From Mesorhizobium prunaredense (GTDB lineage Bacteria; Pseudomonadota; Alphaproteobacteria; Rhizobiales; Rhizobiaceae): DNA of 64,000 nt. The DNA is taken from assembly GCF_900156895.1 (NCBI RefSeq), contig NZ_FTPD01000034.1:77994-141993 (forward strand), written 5' to 3'. Under the pieces are notes generated by a model. That model was not told where the DNA came from. It did not search any database and worked only from the letters and a program-made list of their open reading frames with translations. The translations under genes and the position numbers were made by a program. Below, in pieces: positions 26,055 through 34,197 of the stretch (positions within the stretch are counted from its first letter, which is position 1; the number at the start of each line of letters is the position of its first letter).

Positions 26055-27416
26055 CTATTTGGTCAATGCCAGGATTTCGATGTTGCGCGCTATGTCCTGG
26101 AAAGCCTGGTTGAGTTCCGTCCCGTTCGCGGCCTGATAGAAGTGCTTGATCTTGGCGGTATCCGGGCTCGCGCAATTCTGCAGTGTCGCCTGGGCATTCT
26201 CCTCGTTGAGATCGAAACCGATGGTGAAGATTTCGATGCCCTTGTCGCGCATAGCGGTGCAGAGCGTCTTGGCTGCCGCGCGGGTCGGTTCCTTGCCGGC
26301 ATCATTGTAGACCTCACCGACAGTGCTGGCATCGAAATAGGACAGGTTGAACTCGCCGTCGGTCATCAGGATCGCGATTTTGGCGACCTTTTTCGGATCC
26401 GCTTTGGCCGGCCGCTGCGACGCGTTCATCACACTGCCCCAGTTTTCCGAAAGCATGTACCAGGTCCACTGCACGCCGATATGGCCCGCGGTGCCGCCCG
26501 ATGCGACAAAGGTCTTGATGACGTTCTTGAGCGCCGCGGCGTCCGCCGTCAGCGGCTTCAACGCGGCGACCGGGCAGGCAGCCGTGCCGGTCGGCCAGGC
26601 GAAGAACGACAACAGGTAATCGCGATTGACCATGCTGATGTCGGGACCCACATCCGAATATTGATAGGCGCCCTTGCGCTCGGTGGCGCAATTGTCCGGA
26701 CGCGTTAAGCCGGAGACATACTGTATAGCGCCATTGCCGGGCGCCTGCTTGCGCTGGCTGGCCGAGGCTTCGACGTAGACGCTGCTGCCGGCAAGCGCGC
26801 CGGCATTCACCGAATTGGCGTAGGGCACGATGGAGACTCGCACCCGGGGGTTGGCGGAGTCCTGACCGCCCAGGAAGCTGTCGACCGCGTTCGCTGCGGC
26901 CGTCCTCAGGTCGATTATTTTCTGGCCGGCCATTGAACCTGTGACGTCGAGCATCATCGCCACTTCGATCGTCTTGTCCGAATAGACTGCCGTCGTCGAT
27001 GCGGCAATGCGCTTCATGTCGCCCATGCCGAAGATTGGAAAATAGAGGCCGAGATCGACATGGATCTCCGCCTGAACCGTCTTGGCGATTTTGTCGACGG
27101 TCAATTTGTCGAGGACGATCCGATCAGCCTGCAGGATGCCCGCTCGGCTGTTGGCATCGAGAAACGCCTGCACCGACATGCTGGCGTCGGCCTCCTTGAT
27201 GGCGCCGGTAGTCAGGTCGCGTGCCGTCGAGGTCACCGCCGCATCGACCACGCCCTGCAAGCTCGACTTGGCGTTATAGAGCTGGGAAACATTGACGGCA
27301 AAGCCGACGCCAAGCGCCAGCACCGACGCAACCATGCCGAACAGAACCGCCAAATTTCCGCTTCGATCTCCGGCAAAGCTGCCGATCGCGTGAACAAGAC
27401 CCCCAAAACGCCGCAT
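26055..27416 (-). CDS. TadG-like pilus-assembly protein with VWA domain
   Basis: 453 residues. The ATG at 27416 has GGAGG at 5 nt and is preferred to the one 12 bp upstream. The N-terminus (DRSGNLAVLFGMVASVLALGVGFAVNVS) is the TadE/TadG-type membrane segment. A von Willebrand A domain follows with MIDAS residues DVTGSM and, later, LMTDGEFN. Tad proteins build adhesive Flp pili and VWA-TadG is usually a minor surface component. No other tad genes are in the window, so this is an orphan copy; such orphans are common in rhizobia. Confidence 0.87.
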   Translation of the reverse strand: MRRFGGLVHAIGSFAGDRSGNLAVLFGMVASVLALGVGFAVNVSQLYNAKSSLQGVVDAAVTSTARDLTTGAIKEADASMSVQAFLDANSRAGILQADRIVLDKLTVDKIAKTVQAEIHVDLGLYFPIFGMGDMKRIAASTTAVYSDKTIEVAMMLDVTGSMAGQKIIDLRTAAANAVDSFLGGQDSANPRVRVSIVPYANSVNAGALAGSSVYVEASASQRKQAPGNGAIQYVSGLTRPDNCATERKGAYQYSDVGPDISMVNRDYLLSFFAWPTGTAACPVAALKPLTADAAALKNVIKTFVASGGTAGHIGVQWTWYMLSENWGSVMNASQRPAKADPKKVAKIAILMTDGEFNLSYFDASTVGEVYNDAGKEPTRAAAKTLCTAMRDKGIEIFTIGFDLNEENAQATLQNCASPDTAKIKHFYQAANGTELNQAFQDIARNIEILALTK

Positions 27417-27752
27417 GCTCGCCTCCATTCGCCACGACTCGAGCCGTGTGAATGCCGCATTGCAGGATTCCGGCCGGACGGCGTCGTCATCGCAGAAAAA
27501 GCCGGCGACTCGTCGTCAAACCATTGTTTTTGCTTGGTTTCGAAATGCGACAAGGTAAACATCCGGTAAACGACAGGCCGCTGCGGCAGTTTCGTTTACG
27601 AAGCGCTTACCATGATCTCGACGTCTGCCGTGGAGCACAAGAGCCCGATCCCGATCCGGCACAGAGGTTCTGTGCCGAAGCGGATCAGGCGCATCAGATC
27701 CATAGGACAGCCCGGTGATCGTAACCCGAACGCGCCGTTCGCGCTTGCGCTT
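27417..27752. other. Gene-free region with a hairpin
   Basis: 336 bp upstream of the TadG-like gene (minus) and downstream of the transglutaminase gene (minus). It contains GGCACAGA-GGT-TCTGTGCC (27658-27676), a perfect 8-bp stem flanked by GATCC and GGATC. No T-run follows it on either strand, so it is not a standard terminator. The promoter of the TadG-like gene should lie in the AT-richer part near 27520-27610. Confidence 0.45.
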
Positions 27753-28622
27753 CTATGCCAGCATCTGCGCGCTGGCCGTCCTGTCGACGCCGCGATGGGG
27801 CGGGTTGAACAGATTGCTTTCCTGCTCGTAGGTCCAGACCTTGAACAGGCTGAGCCGGTGCGGGCCGAAACTGTGCAGCAGCGGCACGTCGGTCGCGTCG
27901 CGGCCGCGCGCGATGACGACGCGGCCGATCCTCGGCATGTTGTGGCGGGGGTCGAACGTGTACCACTTGCCGTCGAGGAACACTTCCAGCCATGCCGAAA
28001 AATCCATCGGTGCCGGGTCGACCGGCACGCCGATGTCGCCGAGATAACCGTTCACGTAGCGGGCTGGGATGTTCATGCAGCGGCAGAGCGTGATCGCCAG
28101 ATGAGCGAAGTCACGGCAGACGCCGACGCGCTCCTCATGCGCCTGCGCCGCCGTGCGGGTCGGGCGCGCATAGCCGTAGCCGAACGACAAACGGTTGTGG
28201 ACATAGTCGACGATCGCCTGCACCCGGGCCCAGCCGGATGGAACAGACCCGAAAAGCTGCCAGGCCAGATCGCTGAGATGATCGGTTTCGCAATAGCGGC
28301 TGCCGAGCAGATAGCAGAGCACCTCGTCGGGCAATTCTGCCACCGGCACTTCCCTGGCCAGCGTGTTGACCTCGTCGGTCTCGCCGCTGTCCTCGACGAC
28401 GGCGTCGTAAAGAATGCGAAAGCCTCCGCCAGGCGCGGTGAAGCGGCGGCAGGTGTTGCCATAAAGATCGTGATAGAGCCTGGTTGGGACGGAAGGCGAG
28501 GTCAGCACGCGCGTCTGCCGCTTGATGTCGGCCTGGCGCTGCTTGTGGATCTCGAGCAGCGAAATCACCGGGGTGGATTCAGCGCAGTCGATGGCGATTT
28601 CGTAGCCGAGCCGAATCAGCAT
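27753..28622 (-). CDS. Transglutaminase-like cysteine protease family protein
   Basis: 289 residues from the ATG at 28622, preceded by GAGGGGAACC. An N-terminal beta domain is followed by the transglutaminase core: Cys169 in RVGVCRDFAHLA and Asp224 in YTFDPRHN. The position normally held by the catalytic His (HAW motif) is Ser209 in MDFSAWLEVFL. I believe several rhizobial relatives share this Ser, but it was not checked. If the triad is really incomplete, the protein may bind rather than process peptides. Cytoplasmic; no signal peptide is seen. Confidence 0.85.
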   Translation of the reverse strand: MLIRLGYEIAIDCAESTPVISLLEIHKQRQADIKRQTRVLTSPSVPTRLYHDLYGNTCRRFTAPGGGFRILYDAVVEDSGETDEVNTLAREVPVAELPDEVLCYLLGSRYCETDHLSDLAWQLFGSVPSGWARVQAIVDYVHNRLSFGYGYARPTRTAAQAHEERVGVCRDFAHLAITLCRCMNIPARYVNGYLGDIGVPVDPAPMDFSAWLEVFLDGKWYTFDPRHNMPRIGRVVIARGRDATDVPLLHSFGPHRLSLFKVWTYEQESNLFNPPHRGVDRTASAQMLA

Positions 28623-28794
28623 CGCGGTTCCCCTCTCTTGAGTGTCGTGGAAGACGGTTGGGTTAACGCGAGATGGCCGGCCGTGGTTCCCTGGTCTGTC
28701 GAAAAAGGCGATCTCGCGCCTTCCCATGCCGCCGATGCGACGTTACGGTCGATCGACAAGCTTTGGTTCCTTCCGAAACAACTTGGGATAGCAG

Positions 28795-29460
28795 ATGTTC
28801 GCAGGCAGAAAATTCGCAGCCTTGCTGTTCGACATGGACGGCACGGTGGTCAATTCGATCGCCGCGGCAGAAAAGGTCTGGGCAGATTGGGCACGCCGGC
28901 AAGATCTCGACGTTGCTGCATTCCTGCCAACGATCCACGGCGTGCGGGCGATCGAGACCATTGCTCGGCTGGCGCTTCCAGGCGTCGACCCGATGCGTGA
29001 AGCCGATGCGCTTCTACAGGCCGAGGTGGCCGATATCGACGGCATCCTTCCGATCGCCGGCGCCGCGGCGTTTCTGGCGTCGCTGCCTCCCGAGCGCTGG
29101 GCAATCGTCACTTCGGCGCCGCGCGAGCTGGCTCTGCTGCGCATCGCGGCCGCCGGCATCCCGCTTCCCGCCACCCTTGTCGCGGCCGAGGACGTTTCCC
29201 GCGGCAAGCCGGCGCCGGATTGCTTCCGGCTGGCGGCCGAGCGGCTGGGCGTCGACGCGCGCGACTGCCTGGTTTTCGAAGATGCGCCCGCCGGCATAGC
29301 GGCGGCCGAGGCCGCAGGAGCCACCGTCGTGGTCATCAGCGCCACGCACCAGCATCCGTTGCAAACGCCGCATGCCGCGATCACGGGTTATGACGGGATC
29401 GCCGTCACCATCGACGACCGCGGCTGGATTGTCCTCGCGGCGGAGCGGGCTGCGGCTTAG
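28795..29460 (+). CDS. HAD-superfamily sugar-phosphatase-like hydrolase
   Basis: 221 residues. HAD motif I FDMDGTVVNS (nucleophile Asp and acid Asp), motif II IVTSAPREL, Lys of motif III in RGKPAPDCF and motif IV FEDAPAGIAAA are all present. The alpha-helical cap between motifs I and II makes it subfamily IA. Relatives dephosphorylate small sugar phosphates such as 2-deoxyglucose 6-phosphate or glycerol phosphates. The substrate is not predictable. It stands alone, divergent from the transglutaminase gene. Confidence 0.9.
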   Translation: MFAGRKFAALLFDMDGTVVNSIAAAEKVWADWARRQDLDVAAFLPTIHGVRAIETIARLALPGVDPMREADALLQAEVADIDGILPIAGAAAFLASLPPERWAIVTSAPRELALLRIAAAGIPLPATLVAAEDVSRGKPAPDCFRLAAERLGVDARDCLVFEDAPAGIAAAEAAGATVVVISATHQHPLQTPHAAITGYDGIAVTIDDRGWIVLAAERAAA

Positions 29461-29466
29461 GGTGTC

Positions 29467-29706
29467 TTAGAAATCGCTGGTCAAGCCCTTCACTTCCCAG
29501 TCGCCATAGCGGCCGGGTTCCCTGCCGCCACGGCCGCCGATCTCCCGGGGCACCGCGGCCTCCTGCCGTCGATAGTGTTCGCGCCGTGCTTCCGCTTCCG
29601 CCAAAGCGCGGCGGGCTGCCGGTGTCAGCGTCCTTTGCGGCGCGTCGTGACCGGGGCCGGCGTTTGCATTGCTGGTTTCGCCTGTTTTATTGGTTTCGTC
29701 GATCAT
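29467..29706 (-). CDS. DUF1674 / succinate dehydrogenase assembly factor 4-like
   Basis: 79 residues from the ATG at 29706 (MIDETNKTGETSNANAGPG). The C-terminal signature GRYGDWEVKGLTSDF is diagnostic of DUF1674, the bacterial counterpart of mitochondrial Sdh8/SDHAF4, which helps mature the flavinated succinate dehydrogenase subunit. The rest is low-complexity and charged, as usual. In many Rhizobiales it lies next to htpX and rsmB, which is seen here too. The upstream extension to 29856 is excluded because it overlaps the htpX start region. Confidence 0.9.
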   Translation of the reverse strand: MIDETNKTGETSNANAGPGHDAPQRTLTPAARRALAEAEARREHYRRQEAAVPREIGGRGGREPGRYGDWEVKGLTSDF

Positions 29707-29722
29707 GCGATATTCCCGGCGG

Positions 29723-29766
29723 ATTGAAACTTGGCCCAATTGAAACAGGGTCCAATTGAAACAGGG
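29723..29766 (+). repeat. Three ATTGAAAC iterons at 16-bp period
   Basis: ATTGAAAC occurs at 29723, 29739 and 29755, exactly 16 bp apart. The last two copies extend to the 15-bp identity CCAATTGAAACAGGG (29736-29750 and 29752-29766). The third copy supplies the -35 element of the htpX promoter. The array could be a regulator site or a set of decoy or alternative -35 elements. Confidence 0.7.
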
Positions 29767-29781
29767 CCACACGTTTCCCAT
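29756..29781 (+). promoter_or_regulatory. RpoH (sigma-32)-like promoter of htpX
   Basis: TTGAAA (29756-29761), a 15-nt gap, then CCCATCAT (from 29777) reproduces the sigma-32 pattern. htpX is a known heat-shock regulon member in other proteobacteria, which supports it. The leader would be about 55 nt to the ATG at 29847. Confidence 0.7.
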
Positions 29782-29846
29782 CATATAGCGATGAGCCGAC
29801 AAGGATCGACCCTTTTTCCGGAAGGCCGGCAGAAACGGAGCAGACA

Positions 29847-30857
29847 ATGAACACACTTCGCACCGCCATGCTTTTGGCAGCGATGACCGCGCTGTTCATG
29901 GGCGTCGGCTATCTGATCGGCGGATCGGGCGGCATGGTGATCGCCTTGCTGATTGCCGCCGCTATGAACCTGTTCAGCTATTGGAACGCCGATAAGATGG
30001 TGCTGTCGATGAACCGCGCCGTCGAGGTCGACGAAAGGAACGCCCCGGAATATTACGCCATCGTGCAGAGCCTCGCCAGACAGGCCGGCCTGCCGATGCC
30101 GAAAACCTATCTGATCGACAGCCCGCAGCCCAACGCTTTCGCCACCGGCCGCAACCCGCAGAATGCCGCGGTCGCCGCCACCACCGGACTGTTGCAGCAA
30201 CTATCGCACGAAGAGGTCGCGGCGGTGATGGCGCACGAGCTCGCCCATGTGCAGCACCGCGACACGCTGACCATGACGATCGTCGCCACGCTTGCCGGCG
30301 CGATCTCGATGCTCGGCAATTTCGCCTTCTTTTTCGGCGGCAACCGCGACAACAACAATTCCCGTGGCATTATCGGTGTGCTGGTGGCGATGATCGTGGC
30401 GCCCTTTGCCGCGATGATCGTGCAGATGGCGGTCAGCCGCACCCGCGAATACGAGGCCGACCGGCGCGGCGCCGAGATCTGTGGACAGCCGCTCTGGCTT
30501 GCCTCGGCCCTTGACAAGATCGCCCGTGGCGCCGAACGCATCCGCAACCCGGATGCCGAACGCAACCCGGCGACCGCCCACCTCTTCATCATCAATCCCC
30601 TTTCCGGCGAGCGCATGGACAGCCTGTTTTCGACCCACCCGAGCACTGACAACCGCATCGCCGCCCTGCAGGCGATGGCGCAGGACATGGCATCCGCCCC
30701 TGCTCAGCGGCGAGCCCCTATGCCGGGGCAGGCGGGCGGGCAGCGGCCATCAGGCCCGTGGGAGAGACCAGCCGAGCAGCCTGAGCAGCCGCCGGCCACG
30801 CCGAAATCGAATCCCTGGGGCCGCAATCCGACCGGACCCAAGGGTCCGTGGTCGTGA
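29847..30857 (+). CDS. htpX: Heat-shock membrane metalloprotease HtpX
   Basis: 336 residues. Two N-terminal helices (residues 5-23 and 29-46), a zinc motif H130-E-L-A-H134 followed by a second hydrophobic pair (residues 144-162 and 181-200), and EYEADRRG with the third zinc ligand define M48B peptidases. HtpX degrades damaged inner-membrane proteins together with FtsH. The C-terminal 50 residues are a Pro/Gln-rich tail. An RpoH-like promoter lies upstream. The stop overlaps the rsmB start, so the two genes form an operon. Confidence 0.95.
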   Translation: MNTLRTAMLLAAMTALFMGVGYLIGGSGGMVIALLIAAAMNLFSYWNADKMVLSMNRAVEVDERNAPEYYAIVQSLARQAGLPMPKTYLIDSPQPNAFATGRNPQNAAVAATTGLLQQLSHEEVAAVMAHELAHVQHRDTLTMTIVATLAGAISMLGNFAFFFGGNRDNNNSRGIIGVLVAMIVAPFAAMIVQMAVSRTREYEADRRGAEICGQPLWLASALDKIARGAERIRNPDAERNPATAHLFIINPLSGERMDSLFSTHPSTDNRIAALQAMAQDMASAPAQRRAPMPGQAGGQRPSGPWERPAEQPEQPPATPKSNPWGRNPTGPKGPWS

Positions 30858-32248
30858 GCGAAGCGAAACGCCGGCACCGAATTTCAGGCGATCATGAAAA
30901 CAATGCAGCGAGCCCCGGCGAACTTGTTGCCGGCCTTGCCGCGCGCAAGGCCGCGGCACGATTGCTTGCCGCCGTCATTGATGCGAGGACGCCGCTAGAC
31001 GGGCTGACCGACCACGAGAACGGCCATCCGCAATACAAGGCGCTCGACCTGCGCGACCGGGCGCTGGTGCGCGCCATACTGGTCACTGCGCTGCGCTTCC
31101 GCATGACCATATCAGGGTTGCTGGCCCGCCGCCTGGAAAAGCCGCTGCCACCCAACGCCACCGCGCTTTCGCATATTCTGCATGTAGCAGCGGCACAGAT
31201 CCTGTTCCTCGATATTCCCGACAGCGCCGCAGTCGACCTTGCCGTGACCCACGCTAAGTCCGATCCGCGCACGGTGCGCTTCTCCGGTCTCGTCAATGGC
31301 GTGCTGCGCACGCTGGCGCGGTCCAAGCAGGCCGAACTGGCTGCAGCGCTTGCCGCCACCGACGAAGCGCCGAAATGGTTTTCCGACCGGCTGAAAGCCG
31401 CCTATGGCACCGAGAAAGCCAGGCAAATTCTCGCCGCCCACAGGCACGAGGCGCCGGTCGACTTCACGGTCAAGACCGATCCTGCGCTGTGGGCCGAGCG
31501 GCTCGGCGGCATCGTGCTGCCGACAGGCACTGTGCGGGTGGAAAAACTCAGCGCCTCGGTCACTGAACTGCCCGGCTTTGAAGACGGCGCCTGGTGGGTC
31601 CAGGATGCCGCCGCCAGCCTTCCGGCCCGGCTTTTCGGCGACGTCAGGGGTTTGCGCGTCGCCGATCTCTGCGCCGCCCCCGGCGGCAAGACCGCTCAAC
31701 TCATTCTCGGCGGCGCCACGGTCACCGCGATCGATTCCTCGAAGAACCGGTTGGCGCGGCTCTCGCAGAATCTCGAACGGCTCGGTTTGTCCGCAGAAAT
31801 TGTCCAGGCCGATCTGCTCAAATACGAGCCGGAACAACTGTTCGACGCCGTCCTCCTCGACGCGCCCTGCTCCTCGACCGGCACGGTGCGGCGGCATCCC
31901 GACGTACCCTGGACGAAGACGGCGGCCGACATCGAAAAACTCGCCGATCTGCAACGCAGGCTGCTCGCCCGCACCGTCAGCCTGGTCAGGCCTGGCGGGC
32001 GCATCGTCTTTTCCAACTGCTCGCTCGACCCGCTCGAAGGTGAGGCGCTTCACCGCCCCTTCCTCGCCGGGACGGCTGACATCGTCGATGATCCGCTCCG
32101 CCCGGGCGAGATCGCCGGCATCGATCCGTTCCTGACGCCGCAGGGCACTCTGCGCACCACGCCCGCAGATCTGGAGCTCGGCTCACCGGAACGGTCCGGG
32201 CTGGATGGCTTCTTTGCCGCCCGCATGCGCAGAGCCGGCCAACGCTGA
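30854..32248 (+). CDS. rsmB: 16S rRNA (cytosine-C5) methyltransferase, RsmB/NOP family
   Basis: 464 residues from the GTG at 30854 that overlaps the htpX stop (GTGA); a GTG at 30848 is also possible. The N-terminal NusB-like RNA-binding domain (residues 20-150) precedes the SAM methyltransferase domain: LRVADLCAAPGGKTAQL (SAM site), DAPCSSTGTVRRHPD and FSNCSLDPLEGE, which hold the two catalytic cysteines. It should methylate C967 of 16S rRNA or a nearby site. The domain pair is diagnostic. Confidence 0.93.
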   Translation: MSEAKRRHRISGDHENNAASPGELVAGLAARKAAARLLAAVIDARTPLDGLTDHENGHPQYKALDLRDRALVRAILVTALRFRMTISGLLARRLEKPLPPNATALSHILHVAAAQILFLDIPDSAAVDLAVTHAKSDPRTVRFSGLVNGVLRTLARSKQAELAAALAATDEAPKWFSDRLKAAYGTEKARQILAAHRHEAPVDFTVKTDPALWAERLGGIVLPTGTVRVEKLSASVTELPGFEDGAWWVQDAAASLPARLFGDVRGLRVADLCAAPGGKTAQLILGGATVTAIDSSKNRLARLSQNLERLGLSAEIVQADLLKYEPEQLFDAVLLDAPCSSTGTVRRHPDVPWTKTAADIEKLADLQRRLLARTVSLVRPGGRIVFSNCSLDPLEGEALHRPFLAGTADIVDDPLRPGEIAGIDPFLTPQGTLRTTPADLELGSPERSGLDGFFAARMRRAGQR

Positions 32249-32381
32249 AAATTTGAGGACTGTTTTAGGAAGAATCCTGCGGAAAACAGGCTGAATTTCA
32301 AGGCCTCGGTGGAATTCGCCTTCGCATAAGTTCTTGAATCATATAAGCTTGTCTTCGGATTGGGCGCTATGAGGAGGGCTT

Positions 32382-34106
32382 TTGGCGATCGCTGCCGTCA
32401 GCACGACGCGTCTATGGACGCTTGTCGCGAAGGAGTTCTGGCGCAAGACGCGCCGGCGCCTGCGTGCCGGGCCGATCCATCGCTGGCGCTACTCCGGCCG
32501 CACTCCGGAACGCGTGTTGATCGCTCCGCCGGACCTGCGCCTGGCCGACCGGCAGATCGCGCTCGAGATTTATTATGGCCGCTATCCGCTGTCGGGACAT
32601 CTGGTCGAGACCGGCGGCAAGTCGCCCTTCCAGATCGCCGTGGCCAATCCCGGCTGGCAAAAGGCCCTGCACGGCTTTCGCTGGCTGCGCCATATGCGCG
32701 CCGCGGGCACCGAGCTTGCCGCAGCCAATGCCCGCGCGCTGGTCTCCGACTGGATCACCATCCATGGCAGCAATATTTCCGGTGTCGCCTGGGAGCCCGG
32801 CACGACGGCCAAGCGCGTCATTGCCTGGCTGCAGCATTCCTCGGTGGTGCTGCAGGGTGCTGAATTTCCCTTCTACCGGGCCTTCCTGAAATCGCTGGCC
32901 ATGCAAATCCGCTATCTCAGGGCGATGGCACGCGAGATGCCGGACGGCAAGGACAGGCTGCGCGCCCGCATCGCGCTTGCCTTTGCGGCTCTGTCGCTAC
33001 CGGCGCCGGCATCGGCGCTGCGCGGCGCGACCCGCAACCTCGCCGAGGAGCTCGACCGTCAGATTCTGCCGGATGGCGGCCATATTTCCCGCAATCCGAT
33101 GGCCGTGCTTGAAATCCTCGCCGACCTTCTGCCGCTGCGCCAGACCTATGCCAATCAGGCCGAAACGCCGCCGGCGGCGCTGATGGGCGCCATCGATCGC
33201 ATGCTGCCGGCGCTGCGTTTCTTTCGCCACCAGGACGGCAGCCTCGCCCGCTTCAACGGCATGGGCGCGACCATCCACAACCGCATCGCCACCATTCTGC
33301 GCCACGACGACACCGCCGGCGCGCCATTGCTGCACGCACCGCATTCGGGCTACGAGCGCCTCTCCATGGGCGGCGTCACCGTGATCGCCGATACCGGCCC
33401 GCCGCCGCGCATCGAGGTTTCCAACGTGGCGCACGCCGGATGCCTTTCATTCGAGCTGTCTTCCGGCCGCCGCCACTATGTCGTCAACGCCGGCGTGGAC
33501 ACCTATGGCGCCGCCGAATTCCGGCCGCTTGCCCGCGCCACGGCCGCTCATTCGACAGCCACCATCAACGACACCTCGTCAGCGCGTTTCAGCCACTCGC
33601 TGCGCGTCAATGATCTGCTCGGCACGCCATTGATCGGCGGCCCGCAGCATGTGCCTTGCAAGCGCACCGACCAGCAAGGCATTCAGGGTTTTCTGGCTCG
33701 CCATGACGGCTATGTCGCGCGCTTCGGCTTGCTGCATGAGCGCGAACTGAAATTGTCGACGAACGGCAATGTGCTCGCCGGCAGGGATCGCCTTCTGCGG
33801 CCGGGTAATGCTGCGATCCGCAACAACGGCCGCGATTTCGTCACCGTGCGCTTCCACATCCATCCAGACATAGGCCTGCTCCAGGACGAGCACGACCGTC
33901 TGGTGCTGACCGCCGATGAATCCGACACATGGGTGTTCACCTGCACCGAGGTGGCGCCCGAGGTCGAGGAATCCATCTATTTCGCCGGCCTTGGTGGCCC
34001 GCGCCGCAGCCGGCAGATCGTGCTGGCCTTCAAGGCATCGCAGGTTTCGGAAGTCCATTGGCAACTGACGCGGACGGCCATCGCCGATCATTCGGCAAAA
34101 AGCTGA
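32382..34106 (+). CDS. Heparinase II/III-like family protein
   Basis: 574 residues from a TTG at 32382 with GAGGAGGG before it. An alpha-helical N-terminal toroid (residues 60-300; YYGRYPLSG, WLRHMRAAG, HISRNPMAVLEIL) is followed by the beta-rich Hepar_II_III domain (residues 330-560; SGYERLSMGG, STATINDTSSARF). It belongs to the alphaproteobacterial branch found next to purH. These are often predicted polysaccharide lyases, but no substrate is known. No signal peptide is evident, so a periplasmic role is unproven. purH follows 91 bp later. Confidence 0.88.
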   Translation: MAIAAVSTTRLWTLVAKEFWRKTRRRLRAGPIHRWRYSGRTPERVLIAPPDLRLADRQIALEIYYGRYPLSGHLVETGGKSPFQIAVANPGWQKALHGFRWLRHMRAAGTELAAANARALVSDWITIHGSNISGVAWEPGTTAKRVIAWLQHSSVVLQGAEFPFYRAFLKSLAMQIRYLRAMAREMPDGKDRLRARIALAFAALSLPAPASALRGATRNLAEELDRQILPDGGHISRNPMAVLEILADLLPLRQTYANQAETPPAALMGAIDRMLPALRFFRHQDGSLARFNGMGATIHNRIATILRHDDTAGAPLLHAPHSGYERLSMGGVTVIADTGPPPRIEVSNVAHAGCLSFELSSGRRHYVVNAGVDTYGAAEFRPLARATAAHSTATINDTSSARFSHSLRVNDLLGTPLIGGPQHVPCKRTDQQGIQGFLARHDGYVARFGLLHERELKLSTNGNVLAGRDRLLRPGNAAIRNNGRDFVTVRFHIHPDIGLLQDEHDRLVLTADESDTWVFTCTEVAPEVEESIYFAGLGGPRRSRQIVLAFKASQVSEVHWQLTRTAIADHSAKS

Positions 34107-34197
34107 GACTGCGGTTAGTCCCGCAGTTTGATTTCCGGGCCTCATGTGCTACGGCGCGCGGACACTTTCCCAACCAGCCGTGAAAGGCCGCCAGCCC

